A DNA stretch of 64,000 nt from contig CACWID010000009.1 in the NCBI GenBank assembly GCA_902760865.1, positions 19,202-83,201 of the forward strand, in the 5' to 3' direction. Both the position numbers and the translations under genes were made by a program. The stretch comes from an uncultured Bacteroidales bacterium (GTDB taxonomy: Bacteria; Bacteroidota; Bacteroidia; Bacteroidales; Muribaculaceae). Each line of letters begins with the position of its first letter. Within the stretch, counting starts at the first letter, position 1. Below are positions 34,337-43,487 of this stretch, piece after piece. The notes below the pieces were generated by a model that made no database searches, was not told the origin of the DNA, and saw nothing but the letters and a program-made list of their open reading frames with translations.

Positions 34337-36118
34337 TTAGATTTTGCCGTCGGCCTTGAGGCGCTCGTTGTCCACGTTGATGTAGAGCTCGTCGAGCTGC
34401 TTCTGGTCCACGGGGCTGGGAGCGTCGAGCATGACGTCGCGGCCGCTGTTGTTCTTCGGGTAGGCGATGCAGTCGCGGATGCTGTCGAGACCGGCCATGA
34501 TCGAGACGAAGCGGTCGAATCCGAAGGCCAGACCGGCATGGGGAGGTGCACCGTACTTGAAGGCGTTGATCAGGAAGCCGAACTGGGCCATGGCACGTTC
34601 GGGGGTGAAGCCCAGGATGTCAAACATCTTGGCCTGCAGCTTGCCGTCATGGATACGCAGGCTGCCGCCACCCACCTCGATGCCGTTGCACACGAAGTCG
34701 TAGGCCACGGCGCGCACCTTCTCGGGATGCTCGTCGAGCAAGGGGATGTCGTCGGGGTTGGGCATGGTGAACGGGTGATGGGTTGCCATCAGGCGTTGCT
34801 CCTCGTCGCTCCACTCGAACAGGGGGAAATCGACGATCCACAGGCACTCGAACTTGCTCTTGTCCCTGAGGCCCAGGCGGTCGCCCATCTCCAGGCGCAG
34901 GGTGCAGAGCTGCACGCGTGTCTTGTTGGCATTGTCGCCGCTCATGATGAGCACGAGGTCGCCGTCGTTGGCGCCCATCTTCTCCTTGAGACGCTGCCAA
35001 ACCTCAGGCTCGTAGAACTTGTCGATGCTGCTCTTGACGGTGCCGTCGGTGTTGAACTTGACGTAAACCAGTCCCTTGGCGCCCACTTGGGGACGCTTCA
35101 CGAACTCTACCAGTCCGTCGAGCTGCTTGCGGGTATAGTCGGCGCAGCCGGGAGCGCAGATGGCACCGATATAGTTGGCCTCGTTGAACACGGGGAAGGT
35201 GCCTGTGCCCTTGAGCACGTCGTCCACCTCGACAAAGGTCATGCCGAAGCGGCGGTCGGGCTTGTCACTGCCGTAGAGGCGCATGGCCTCGTGCCAGGTC
35301 ATCTGGTCGAGCTTCTCGGGCAGGTCCACACCACGCACCTTCTTGAACAGGTGGCGTGCGAGACCCTCGAAGACCTCGAGCACATCCTCCTGATCGACAA
35401 AGCTCATCTCGCAGTCGATCTGGGTGAACTCGGGCTGACGGTCGGCGCGCAGGTCCTCGTCGCGGAAGCATTTGGCAATCTGGAAGTAGCGGTCAAAGCC
35501 GGCAACCATCAGCAGCTGCTTCAGGGTCTGGGGGCTCTGGGGCAGGGCGTAGAACTGGCCCGGGTTCATGCGTGAAGGCACGATGAAGTCGCGAGCGCCC
35601 TCGGGGGTGGAACCGATCAGGATGGGGGTCTCGACCTCGAGGAAGCCCAGGTCATCGAGATAGTTGCGGATGAGGATCGCCATGTCGTGGCGCAGCTCGA
35701 GGTTCTTGCGCACGGCGTTGCGGCGCAGGTCCAGGTAGCGGTACTTCATCCTCAGGTCGTCGCCGCCGTCGGTGTTGTCCTCGATGGTGAAGGGCGGGGT
35801 GATGCTCTCGCTGAGGATGTTCAGCTCGCTGGCGATGATCTCGATCTCGCCGGTGGGGATGTTGGCGTTCTTGCTGGAGCGCTCGGCCACGGTGCCGACA
35901 ACCTGGATGACATATTCACGTCCCAGGTGGTTGGCCCGATCACAGAGTTCAGCGTTGACCTCATTGTTAAACACGATCTGGGTAATGCCATAACGGTCGC
36001 GCAGGTCCACAAAGGTCATGCCGCCCATTTTGCGAGTGCGCTGTACCCAGCCTGCCAGAGTGACGACTTCGCCCACATTGGCCAGACGAAGTTCGCCGTT
36101 AGTCTTGGTTCTGTACAT
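34337..36118 (-). CDS. aspS: Aspartyl-tRNA synthetase
   Basis: A 593-residue class IIb synthetase of the bacterial type. N-terminal OB anticodon-binding domain ([21 protein letters not shown]), motif 2 with [26 protein letters not shown], the bacterial GAD insertion domain (about 300-420), and motif 3 [15 protein letters not shown] near the end. Whether it charges only tRNA-Asp cannot be read directly. First gene of a leftward unit with Nif3-like and zinc-ribbon genes. Confidence 0.97.
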   Translation of the reverse strand: MYRTKTNGELRLANVGEVVTLAGWVQRTRKMGGMTFVDLRDRYGITQIVFNNEVNAELCDRANHLGREYVIQVVGTVAERSSKNANIPTGEIEIIASELNILSESITPPFTIEDNTDGGDDLRMKYRYLDLRRNAVRKNLELRHDMAILIRNYLDDLGFLEVETPILIGSTPEGARDFIVPSRMNPGQFYALPQSPQTLKQLLMVAGFDRYFQIAKCFRDEDLRADRQPEFTQIDCEMSFVDQEDVLEVFEGLARHLFKKVRGVDLPEKLDQMTWHEAMRLYGSDKPDRRFGMTFVEVDDVLKGTGTFPVFNEANYIGAICAPGCADYTRKQLDGLVEFVKRPQVGAKGLVYVKFNTDGTVKSSIDKFYEPEVWQRLKEKMGANDGDLVLIMSGDNANKTRVQLCTLRLEMGDRLGLRDKSKFECLWIVDFPLFEWSDEEQRLMATHHPFTMPNPDDIPLLDEHPEKVRAVAYDFVCNGIEVGGGSLRIHDGKLQAKMFDILGFTPERAMAQFGFLINAFKYGAPPHAGLAFGFDRFVSIMAGLDSIRDCIAYPKNNSGRDVMLDAPSPVDQKQLDELYINVDNERLKADGKI

Positions 36119-36171
36119 TGTCTGTTTGTATTATAGATATATTGTTTGGTTTTTTAGACGATTTAAACATA

Positions 36172-36179
36172 CAAAGTTA
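36172..36179 (-). promoter_or_regulatory. -7 element of aspS
   Basis: Leftward TAACTTTG, leader about 50 bases. Confidence 0.6.
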
Positions 36180-36263
36180 CTACATTCTCCCCATAATTGT
36201 AGCACTTAGCTTCAAAAAAATCGAAAAACGACTGCTTTTCCTTGCCAGGTTTAAAAAAAGCAG

Positions 36264-36271
36264 TACCTTTG
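36264..36271 (+). promoter_or_regulatory. -7 element of tRNA-Pro
   Basis: TACCTTTG, with TTG about 20 bases upstream (36242-36244); the tRNA begins 24 bases later. Confidence 0.7.
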
Positions 36272-36294
36272 CACCGCTCAAAATGAGTCTAGTT

Positions 36295-36369
36295 CGGGGT
36301 GTAGCGCAGTCCGGTTAGCGCGCCTGCTTTGGGAGCAGGAAGTCCCTGGTTCGAATCCAGGTACCCCGA
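36295..36369 (+). tRNA. tRNA-Pro (TGG)
   Basis: Acceptor CGGGGTG with TACCCCG (terminal G-T pair), D arm GCGCAGTCCGGTTAGCGC, anticodon arm CCTGC-TTTGGGA-GCAGG (TGG), T arm CCTGG-TTCGAAT-CCAGG and discriminator A. CCA is not encoded. Confidence 0.96.
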
Positions 36370-36385
36370 CCGAGGAGAGAAAAAA

Positions 36386-36427
36386 CGCTGGCAGTCAAGT
36401 ATAAAAACTTGATTGCCAGCATTTTTT
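36386..36427. terminator. Bidirectional terminator between tRNA-Pro and the Omp28-like gene
   Basis: GCTGGCA(G)TCAAGT pairs with ACTTGA(T)TGCCAGC, flanked by an A run on the left and ATTTTTTA on the right. Confidence 0.85.
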
Positions 36428-36444
36428 ATCAGTTAAGCGAGAAA

Positions 36445-38280
36445 TCAGATTCCGCGCAGGAGCTTATCAATCAGGGTGGTCACGTCGTCGATGTTGATCT
36501 TGCCGTCGCTGTTCACATCGGCACCGGGAGTCGTGGACTCGCCGCTGAGGAGCATGCGGATGAGAGTCGTGACGTCATCGATGTTGATCTTGCCGTCGCC
36601 GTCCACGTCGCCGGGGGTGACTTCGGGAGCGTCAGATTCACCGAACGTGCGCATATTGGTGTTGGTGATAAAGATGTCGTTGAGCGGGTTGCCCAGGGGG
36701 CGGCTGATGAAGGCCACGATGTGCATCTTGTCGGTGTTCCAGTCGGCAGGGATGTCAACGGTGAACGTGTTCTTGTAGGTCACATCGCTGGTCTTGTTGA
36801 GGTTGACACCAATGGCAGAACCGAGGGCCTGGCGCAGCACGTTGTTGTGCACGTAGTTGTTTTCCAGATTGCCCTGGTTGATCTGCGGAGCCACAAGGCC
36901 GTCCTCGGTGAGATAGACGTTGAGCTTGGCGTCCTCGCCCATAATAGCCTCAAAGCCAGGAACCAGGTCTCCGTTGATGGTGACTACTGCCTGGCGGCTG
37001 TCGGCGTCAAAGGTACTGTTGATAAATACCGTGGCCCAGGAGGGACTCTGGTTCTCCACATAGTCGAAGAACGAGCTCATCGTAGAGGCTGACAGACCAG
37101 AGAGTACACCATAAAGCTGGTTGGCAGCGCTGATGCCCGTCGTGCGATCGAATGTGCCAGTGGGATAGCTGTTAATACCCTGATAGGTGGCGATGGCTTC
37201 GCTTTGGTTGGTGGAGAATGGATCTATCGGAGAACCGAAAAGGACATGGACAGCCACCCATGCCACGTCATCGCGCATATTTATCAGATCCACAACATTA
37301 GCTGTGCCGACAGGACACCATGTGCAACCGGTCGAGGTGAACTGCTCGACAAGGTGCATCTGACGATCGAAGCCATGTTCAAAGATTGCAAATGTGCTCG
37401 TGAATACCACGGGATCCAAGGTCTCACCGTTGACTGTAGCGGGTGTGATGGTCAGTGTGTGGCCTCCAACTTCAAGTTCCTCGGTGTTGAGATCGAAGTT
37501 CATCGTGATTGGGGCGCTGGTCAAGGCGACAGGATTGGTCAGGGTGTTGACCAGCACGCCATCGACAGCGATGTTATAGGTGCAGTTGCCAGGGCCGATA
37601 TCAGTCGAGCCCAGATTGTAGGTTTCAAACGACACGTTCAAGTCATTGCCAACTTTTATCATCGATTTGTGCTCGACGTTGCGTACCCTGATGACGTACT
37701 TCGGGAAGTTGTCGTTCTGAACGACGCACTGCAGGCTCAGGTTACCCTTGCTGGACAAGATGACCTGCTTCCAGATGCCGTCCACATAGTGATAACTCGG
37801 ATAGGTGGTACCCACCCTGAGGACCGAGAGAGGTTTGGCAAACTTGGTTTCCTGCATGTAGTCAAAGCCGATTCTCAGGCTATAGCCCGCGGGCAAATCC
37901 CTGAGCTGATAGGGTGTCGCCAGCTGGATCATGTTCCAGCCCTGGGCTGATGCTTCGCAGGGCCATTCGGTCGTCTGGTCCATCAGGACATTGCCGTTAG
38001 GCATCACCGGGATGACAAACACGCGGCTGATGGGAGTGGACAGGCACAGGCCCACCCTGAAGGCGACGATTTCGCCGTTGCCGAATGCTGCAAGTTCGTC
38101 GGCTGTGATGTCGGTAGCGACAGTGCAGAGGCCCTCAAAGCTGGTATTTCCCCAACCGGAAGTGGCCAGGTCATCGGTCGTGTAGTGACCCATCAGTCGC
38201 TGGTTGGGCTCGAGGTCCACAGCACCTGAGGTCAGCGGCAGCAACAGGGCTACCATGAGTAGTGATAATAATTTCTTCAT
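36445..38280 (-). CDS. Exported Omp28-like protein with dockerin-like C-terminus
   Basis: A 611-residue protein: signal peptide (1-19), N-terminal beta-rich domain (about 25-190), CARDB/Ig-like segment (about 200-300), then an Omp28-type thioredoxin-like domain with FTSTGCTWCPVGTANVVDLI (CTWC redox-type motif near 322-325) and YPTGTFDR (cis-proline-type loop). It ends in two dockerin-like calcium loops (GDVDGDGKINIDDVTTLI and DVNSDGKINIDDVTTLI, about 550-605). Probably cell-surface or secreted. Whether the CxxC is active is unknown. Confidence 0.85.
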   Translation of the reverse strand: MKKLLSLLMVALLLPLTSGAVDLEPNQRLMGHYTTDDLATSGWGNTSFEGLCTVATDITADELAAFGNGEIVAFRVGLCLSTPISRVFVIPVMPNGNVLMDQTTEWPCEASAQGWNMIQLATPYQLRDLPAGYSLRIGFDYMQETKFAKPLSVLRVGTTYPSYHYVDGIWKQVILSSKGNLSLQCVVQNDNFPKYVIRVRNVEHKSMIKVGNDLNVSFETYNLGSTDIGPGNCTYNIAVDGVLVNTLTNPVALTSAPITMNFDLNTEELEVGGHTLTITPATVNGETLDPVVFTSTFAIFEHGFDRQMHLVEQFTSTGCTWCPVGTANVVDLINMRDDVAWVAVHVLFGSPIDPFSTNQSEAIATYQGINSYPTGTFDRTTGISAANQLYGVLSGLSASTMSSFFDYVENQSPSWATVFINSTFDADSRQAVVTINGDLVPGFEAIMGEDAKLNVYLTEDGLVAPQINQGNLENNYVHNNVLRQALGSAIGVNLNKTSDVTYKNTFTVDIPADWNTDKMHIVAFISRPLGNPLNDIFITNTNMRTFGESDAPEVTPGDVDGDGKINIDDVTTLIRMLLSGESTTPGADVNSDGKINIDDVTTLIDKLLRGI

Positions 38281-38359
38281 AACGCTGTAATTTTTAATAA
38301 GTTGGTTGTTAATGAGTTATGACTTTTTCTATACTTATGGATAGTTGTTTAGAGGATTA

Positions 38360-38367
38360 CAAAGATA
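38360..38367 (-). promoter_or_regulatory. -7 element of the Omp28-like gene
   Basis: Leftward TATCTTTG, leader about 75 bases. Confidence 0.6.
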
Positions 38368-38430
38368 ATGATTTTATTTGACAGAAAGCGTTCCGGGCGT
38401 TTTTTTCTGCTTTTCTGCAGGGAGGAGGGG

Positions 38431-38532
38431 GCCGCGACTGAGTCGCGGCACGGGGGACCGGGCGGATGGTGACTGGGCGGATGGGGGGCGGCGACTGAGT
38501 CGCGGCACGGAGGAGCGGGCGGATGGGGGGAT
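38431..38532. repeat. 57-bp tandem hairpin repeat, GC-rich
   Basis: The 20-base segment GCGACTGAGTCGCGGCACGG occurs at 38434-38453 and again at 38491-38510 (57-base period); each copy contains the dyad CGCGACTGAGTCGCG or its core. GGGCGGATGG words fill the remainder. It lies upstream of the Omp28-like promoter and next to the tRNA-Asp terminator. Confidence 0.75.
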
Positions 38533-38538
38533 AAAGCT

Positions 38539-38578
38539 AGCGGGAGACGCTTTCTCAATCCTGAGAGCGTCTCCCGCT
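38539..38578 (-). terminator. Hairpin after tRNA-Asp
   Basis: A 13-bp perfect stem, AGCGGGAGACGCT against AGCGTCTCCCGCT, begins just beyond the tRNA 3' end. The T run is weak. Confidence 0.75.
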
Positions 38579-38579
38579 G

Positions 38580-38653
38580 CGGTGTGTACGTGACTCGAAC
38601 ACGCGACCCCCTGCGTGACAGGCAGGTATTCTAACCAACTGAACTAACACACC
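38580..38653 (-). tRNA. tRNA-Asp (GTC)
   Basis: Leftward cloverleaf: acceptor GGTGTGT with ACACACC, D arm GTTCAGTTGGTTAGAAT, anticodon arm CCTGC-CTGTCAC-GCAGG (GTC), T loop TTCGAGT and discriminator G. CCA is not encoded. Confidence 0.96.
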
Positions 38654-38680
38654 ATGTTGCATTTCTTGCGAAATGTGGCG

Positions 38681-38688
38681 CAAAGTTA
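38681..38688 (-). promoter_or_regulatory. -7 element of tRNA-Asp
   Basis: Leftward TAACTTTG about 28 bases before the tRNA 5' end. Confidence 0.65.
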
Positions 38689-38773
38689 ATACAAATGTTT
38701 TTAATGTTGCAAATATTTGAGCCATTTTTTCATCAAATGGGCTCATTTTTTTGTAAAAGCGAGTTGCTGGCGC

Positions 38774-40051
38774 CTATTTGTCGATGACATCGACCCTGAT
38801 GAGCTCGATGCGCGCGGCTGTTTTCCGCTCGATGGTGAACCGGTAGGGCGGCAGCTCGATGACGTCGCCGACGTTGGGGATGGCTTCTTCCTCGTTGAGC
38901 AGGTACCCAGCCAGTGTCTGGTAGTCGTCGCTCTCGGGGATGTCGAGGTGGAAGCGCTCGTTGATTTCCTCGATTTCCATTCGTCCGGCAAACTCGTAGC
39001 TGTTCTCGCTGAGTTGCCTTGCCACGAGATTGTTGCGGTCGTGCTCGTCCTCGATTTCACCGAAGATTTCTTCTACCAGGTCCTCGAGCGTCACCATGCC
39101 GCTGGTGCCGCCGAACTCGTCGAGGACGATGGCCATGGACCGCTTCTGGTCCATGAGTTGCTGCATCATCTTGCGGGCGAGCAGGGTCTCGGGGGCGAAG
39201 AGTACGGGCTTGATGCGGGTCTTCCAGTCGATGTCGGTGACGAAGAGTTCGCTCACCTGGATGAATCCGATGACGTCGTCGATGTTGTCCTTATAGACGA
39301 CAATCTTGGACAGTCCCGAGCTGGTGAAGAGCTTGACGAGGTCGTCGCGCGTGGTGTCGGCGACATCGACGGTGACGATTTCGTTGCGGGGCACCATGCA
39401 GTCCCTGAGTCGCGTGTCGCTGAAGTCGAGGGCGTTCTCAAAGATCTTGACCTCGCGTTCGACCGTCTTGTTCTCGTCCTCGTGCTTGTCGATGTTCTCC
39501 TGCAGGTAAGCGTCGAGCTCATCGACGGTGAGCAGCCGCATGCGCGTGGTGTCGATCTTGATGCCGAAGGCCTTCATGAGCAAGGCCGAGAGCCACTCGG
39601 TGAAGCGCGAGATGGGGTAGAGCAGGCAATAGACCATGTAGAGGGGGATCGACGCCGTGCGAATCGATGCGTTGGGGTTGATGCGGAAGATGGTCTTGGG
39701 TACAAACTCGCCGAAGATGAGGATGATGAGCGTCGCGATGAGCGTCTGCACGAACAGCAGGACGGCCTCGTTGCTGATCTGTCCCTGCAGGGGGATGGTC
39801 AGCAGCTGGGCCATCGCCATGGAATAGACGATGTTGGCGATGTTGTTGCCGATGAGCAGCGTTGAGATGAACATCTCGCGGTTGCTGTAATAGACGTTGA
39901 GGATGCGGTTGATGATGCCTCCACGCGCCATCTCGATTTCGGCCCTGACCTTGTTGGACGAGACAAAAGCGATTTCCATGCCCGAGAAGAAGGCCGAGCA
40001 CAGCAGCGCGATGAGCGCGATAATCAGCGGAGATGAGTAACTGGGATCCAA
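38774..40051 (-). CDS. CNNM/CorC-HlyC family membrane protein with CBS domains
   Basis: A 425-residue protein: DUF21/CNNM transmembrane domain (about 8-190; SGMEIAFVSSNKVRAE, MFISTLLIGNNIANIVYS), a CBS pair (about 205-330; RDCMVPRNEIVTVD, DKRSMAIVLDEFGGTSGMVTLEDL within the second) and a C-terminal CorC_HlyC FAD-like domain (about 345-420). The family is linked to magnesium or divalent-cation efflux and resistance; the name hemolysin is misleading. It follows lptC by 32 bases in the envelope gene cluster. Confidence 0.92.
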   Translation of the reverse strand: MDPSYSSPLIIALIALLCSAFFSGMEIAFVSSNKVRAEIEMARGGIINRILNVYYSNREMFISTLLIGNNIANIVYSMAMAQLLTIPLQGQISNEAVLLFVQTLIATLIILIFGEFVPKTIFRINPNASIRTASIPLYMVYCLLYPISRFTEWLSALLMKAFGIKIDTTRMRLLTVDELDAYLQENIDKHEDENKTVEREVKIFENALDFSDTRLRDCMVPRNEIVTVDVADTTRDDLVKLFTSSGLSKIVVYKDNIDDVIGFIQVSELFVTDIDWKTRIKPVLFAPETLLARKMMQQLMDQKRSMAIVLDEFGGTSGMVTLEDLVEEIFGEIEDEHDRNNLVARQLSENSYEFAGRMEIEEINERFHLDIPESDDYQTLAGYLLNEEEAIPNVGDVIELPPYRFTIERKTAARIELIRVDVIDK

Positions 40052-40083
40052 AGCGGTACTATTCTATATATATAATATGGTTG

Positions 40084-40719
40084 TTATCTAGCGGGTCGTG
40101 CCGGCTGGGCGGGTCGGGAGAGTTGAGGCGTGGCCGGCGCGGTGTTGCCGCTTCCCGGGTGAGGCATGCGTTTCTCGTCGATGGGGAAGATAGCTTCGAC
40201 CTGACGCAGCTTGTAGGTCGTGAGCCGCTCGTTGGACTCGTAGCCGTAGCCCTCGATGACGCGCCCCTGTTTCTCGATGTGGATGAAGGCGTTGCTGTAG
40301 AGGCGGTGCTCGTGCTGGTTCCACATGAGTTCGTCGGTGAGGACGATGTCCCCCGAGGTGTTGGTGATGCGCACGTTGCCGGTCAGCGTCCATAGCGACT
40401 GCATCTTGTCGAAGTAGGCCGAGTCGCACCTGATGGTGGACACCGTTCTGTAGTTGTTGTCCAGTTCCTCGCAGGTCACCCCTTTGGGGAAGGTCCAGTG
40501 TGGCTGGCTGGCCTCTTCAAACATGTTCCACAACGGCGAGGCGATGCGGTATCGGGTGTGTCCCGAGTCGCTGATGACCGTCTGCACGTCGGTGGTGGTC
40601 ATCGTGGGCACGACCTCGGGGTTGGTGGCATGGCTCACGACGGTGGTGGAGTCGTTCTTGCATCCCGTGAAAGCCGACACCATGGCGGCAGCCAACGCTA
40701 TGTAGAGCAGTTGTCTCAC
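40084..40719 (-). CDS. lptC: LPS-export protein LptC, lipoprotein form
   Basis: A 211-residue protein: lipoprotein signal (lipobox AFTGC, Cys near 20), then the OstA-like beta-jellyroll (about 55-180; SDSGHTRYRIASPLWNMFEE, LTGNVRITNTSGDIVLTDELMWNQ). LptC passes LPS from the LptBFG extractor to LptA. The Bacteroidetes form is lipidated instead of having a membrane helix. The C-terminus is a short Pro/Ala/Arg-rich tail. Eleven bases after the outer-membrane protein gene. Confidence 0.88.
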   Translation of the reverse strand: MRQLLYIALAAAMVSAFTGCKNDSTTVVSHATNPEVVPTMTTTDVQTVISDSGHTRYRIASPLWNMFEEASQPHWTFPKGVTCEELDNNYRTVSTIRCDSAYFDKMQSLWTLTGNVRITNTSGDIVLTDELMWNQHEHRLYSNAFIHIEKQGRVIEGYGYESNERLTTYKLRQVEAIFPIDEKRMPHPGSGNTAPATPQLSRPAQPARPAR

Positions 40720-40729
40720 GCCAGATACC

Positions 40730-41974
40730 TTAGCGGATGCGGCTCTTCCAGAACCACAGCTCGTTGAAGTTCACGCCCAGGGTGATGTTGAGGTAGTTCT
40801 CGGTGATGAGTTTTACCGGGCTGCTCTCGCGGTGCCTCCACTCCAGTCCCAGGTTGATGGTCGTCTTGGTGCCGAGGGCGGGCAGTCCGACACCGATGCT
40901 GGCGCCGTAGTCGCGCACGTTGTTGCCGCTGTAGTTCAAGTAGTCGTGGTTATAGAAGGCGCCGGCACGGAAGGACATGGCACCAGCGAAGCTGCCGCGA
41001 CGGTTGGGGGTGTACTGGACGCCGAGTGCGGCCTTCCAGCGGTCGTCGAACTGCATGGTCTGTGACTCAAATCCGCCGATGGGCAGGTACTTGGCACCGC
41101 TCCACTTCTGGAACGTGTAGTCTCCCTCGATGGTGAGTCGGCGGTCCCAGTTGTAGCTTAGTCCGACACCGATTGTCGTCGGCTGCTCGTAGTTGCCCTT
41201 CATCGAGGTGTAGCCGATGGTGTCCACCTTGCTGTCCTGGCTGTCAAATACCGTTCCCCAAGTGTTGCCGTGGAATGACTTCTTGGGCTGGAAGGTGGCG
41301 CCCACGGTGAGGAGGTCGCGTCCCTTGGAAATCGGCAGGGAGTACTGGAGACCGATCTGCGTGTTCCAGTCCCGCACCTGCATGTTGCGGGTGAAGTAGC
41401 TGGACGAGGTCGAGTTGATGAGCGTCGTGTTGATCGTCGAACCGAACAGGTAGGCGATGTTGAAGCCGATGTTCAGGTTCTTGACGGGTGAGTAGCCCAC
41501 ACCGAGGTAGAGCTGGTTGAACCCACCGTTGCCGCTGCGCGACTCCGAGCCGCCCTTGATGTCGCCGCCATAGGCATAGCCCACCGAGGAGTAGGGCAGC
41601 AGTCCGAAGGAAGCACCGAGGCCCTTGGCCACTTTGAAATGTCCCGTGAGGTAATCCAGACCTCCACCGAAACTGTATCCCTTTTTGCCGTTCTCCTTGC
41701 TCCAGAGGTTGGTCAGGTCGATGCCGACGTCCCAGAGGAACGTGAGCGAGTCCACATCGGCGTAAGAAGCAGGGTTCATCACGTTGACGATGCGTCCGCC
41801 CCTCATGGCATATCCCACGCCACCCATCGAGCGCTGAATGCTCGACACGTTGTCGTTGAGCATTCCGTAGCCCATCTTGGAGTAGGGCGTGTAGGCTGTT
41901 TGTGCAAAAGCTGTTACGCAGCATGCGACAGCGGTCAGCACGAGTGTCGCTATGATTTTCTTATCGATTCTCAT
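40730..41974 (-). CDS. Outer-membrane beta-barrel protein (FadL/porin-like)
   Basis: About 414 residues from MRIDKKIIATLVLTAVACC, which gives a signal peptide. An in-frame extension upstream lies inside coaX and lacks export character. The mature protein begins AYTPYSKMGYGMLNDN and carries MGGVGYAMRGGRIVNVMNPASYADVDSLTF, like FadL-type hatch sequences, followed by regularly alternating beta strands and a short final strand. Overlaps the coaX stop by 14 bases. The coaX-barrel-lptC order suggests a conserved envelope unit; ligand unknown. Confidence 0.8.
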   Translation of the reverse strand: MRIDKKIIATLVLTAVACCVTAFAQTAYTPYSKMGYGMLNDNVSSIQRSMGGVGYAMRGGRIVNVMNPASYADVDSLTFLWDVGIDLTNLWSKENGKKGYSFGGGLDYLTGHFKVAKGLGASFGLLPYSSVGYAYGGDIKGGSESRSGNGGFNQLYLGVGYSPVKNLNIGFNIAYLFGSTINTTLINSTSSSYFTRNMQVRDWNTQIGLQYSLPISKGRDLLTVGATFQPKKSFHGNTWGTVFDSQDSKVDTIGYTSMKGNYEQPTTIGVGLSYNWDRRLTIEGDYTFQKWSGAKYLPIGGFESQTMQFDDRWKAALGVQYTPNRRGSFAGAMSFRAGAFYNHDYLNYSGNNVRDYGASIGVGLPALGTKTTINLGLEWRHRESSPVKLITENYLNITLGVNFNELWFWKSRIR

Positions 41975-42725
41975 TGGCTTGGTTGTATAATAGGATGCGG
42001 TTGAGTCCTTCAGCCGCCAGATGTTCACTGTAGATGATGGTCTTGTCCTCCAACCGGGACTGCAGCAGCCTGCCGTCACCGCCGGTGAGGAAGACCATCA
42101 GGTTGGGGTGGGAGAGCCTGAGGTCGTGGATGTAGCTTTTCACCTCACCCAGCAATCCCAGCAGTACACCGCTGCGAATGGCCGTGTCGGTGTCATATCC
42201 CACGACGGGCGTGTCACCCTGGGGCTGGACGAGCGGCAGCAGCCCCGTGTGCTCATGGAGCGACTTGAACCGCAGGGACAGTCCCGGAGCGATGTTGCCG
42301 CCGACAAAGGCGCCGTCGGCAGTCACCAGGTCATAGGTGATGGCCGTTCCGGCATCGATGACGAGGACGTCGCTGTCAGACTCGAGCCGTCTGGCGATGT
42401 TCCACGCCCCGACAGCGGTGGCGATGCGGTCGCGTCCCAGCGTCTGTGGCGTGCGGTAGTCCAGCCGGATTGGCATCGGCGTCTCGTGGGAGAGGTGGAT
42501 CATGCGCCGGCAGCGCTGTTCTGCTACTTGCTCAATGCGCTGTGCCGCAGGGCTCGAAGCTGTGCTGCAGACGATGGCAGAGTCGGGTTTGTAAGTGCTG
42601 ATGAACCGTTCCAGCAGGCGCGTGTCGCGGCGGATGAAACGGTTAGTGGCAACGACCTGAGTGCCGATGAAGAAAGCCACCTTGACCGAGGTGTTGCCGT
42701 TGTCTATAGTGAGATTACCTTTCAT
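41961..42725 (-). CDS. coaX: Type III pantothenate kinase
   Basis: A 254-residue ASKHA-fold enzyme for the first step of coenzyme A synthesis. NLTIDNGNTSVKVAFF is the phosphate-1 loop, LGRDRIATAVGAWN and VIDAGTAITYDLV the substrate and phosphate-2 motifs, and GGNIAPGLSLRFKSLHEHTGLLP the pantothenate-site block. The -7 element lies so close that the leader is only about 4 bases. Confidence 0.94.
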   Translation of the reverse strand: MKGNLTIDNGNTSVKVAFFIGTQVVATNRFIRRDTRLLERFISTYKPDSAIVCSTASSPAAQRIEQVAEQRCRRMIHLSHETPMPIRLDYRTPQTLGRDRIATAVGAWNIARRLESDSDVLVIDAGTAITYDLVTADGAFVGGNIAPGLSLRFKSLHEHTGLLPLVQPQGDTPVVGYDTDTAIRSGVLLGLLGEVKSYIHDLRLSHPNLMVFLTGGDGRLLQSRLEDKTIIYSEHLAAEGLNRILLYNQANENR

Positions 42726-42732
42726 TAACCTG

Positions 42733-42740
42733 CAAAATTA
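42733..42740 (-). promoter_or_regulatory. -7 element of coaX operon
   Basis: Leftward TAATTTTG eight bases before the coaX ATG, predicting a nearly leaderless mRNA. Confidence 0.6.
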
Positions 42741-42783
42741 CTCAAATCCTTGATATTAACAAAAAATAATCAGGAGTTAAATC

Positions 42784-43149
42784 CTATTGCTGATTTTTCT
42801 TGGTCTCGCGGTCAATCATCCACGAGGCATACATCTGCATCATCAGTCCTGCCAACAGGAATGCGATCCAGTCGTTGGTTCCTCTCGAGAGGAACATCAT
42901 CAGGGCGCTGGCGCAGTAGAGAAATGCGCTGGAAATGAGGATGCGGTGCAGACGCTTGATGCGCAGCGACGGTCCGCGGTAAGAGCCCATGATGCGTGCC
43001 ACCAGGACGATGAGCGCACCGGCGGCAAAAGCCCATCTCATCCACATCAGGTTGATGTTGAGCAGCGGGAGCAGCGCCATCACAGCCATGATGAGCAGTC
43101 CGATAATGACCAGGATGTCGGCCCATTTGTTCAGTTTTTCTTGTTCCAT
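42784..43149 (-). CDS. Small polytopic membrane protein, unknown
   Basis: A 121-residue protein with three or four helices (about 10-30, 35-52, 70-88, 92-112) and a charged C-terminus (DRETKKNQQ). It starts four bases after the DivIC-like stop, so it is cotranscribed with the septum and trmD genes. No recognised family. Confidence 0.7.
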   Translation of the reverse strand: MEQEKLNKWADILVIIGLLIMAVMALLPLLNINLMWMRWAFAAGALIVLVARIMGSYRGPSLRIKRLHRILISSAFLYCASALMMFLSRGTNDWIAFLLAGLMMQMYASWMIDRETKKNQQ

Positions 43150-43153
43150 CTTA

Positions 43154-43462
43154 TCAGGGGATATCGGTGATGTAAACTTCCTCGTTGACGCGCTTCATGC
43201 CGTATTTCTCACGCACGAGGTGCTCGAGCGTCTCCTTGTCGGTGCTGAGTTCCTTGACCTTGCTCTCGTACATGCTGGCCGAGTCCTCAAGGTTCTTGAT
43301 CTGGCTCTTGAGCTCGTTGATCTGTTTTTGGTACTCGGTGGTGCGCACGAAGCTGTTCTCGCCGGCGAAAATCAGCACCAGGACGAAGCCGACGAAGATG
43401 AGCAGGGGCACATTGACCCAGCGGGGAATCCATTTGGGGCGTTTCCAGTTGAAAAGTGACAT
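43154..43462 (-). CDS. Septum-formation initiator (FtsB/DivIC family)
   Basis: A 102-residue bitopic protein: basic N-terminus, one membrane helix (about 18-38; VPLLIFVGFVLVLIFAGE), then a coiled coil (about 42-82; EYQKQINELKSQIKNLEDSA) and the conserved EHLVREKYGMKRVNEEVY end. The family links FtsL and FtsQ-type proteins in the divisome. Twenty-five bases after trmD. Confidence 0.88.
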   Translation of the reverse strand: MSLFNWKRPKWIPRWVNVPLLIFVGFVLVLIFAGENSFVRTTEYQKQINELKSQIKNLEDSASMYESKVKELSTDKETLEHLVREKYGMKRVNEEVYITDIP

Positions 43463-43487
43463 AATTATCTGAGTATTATCGTTATTA

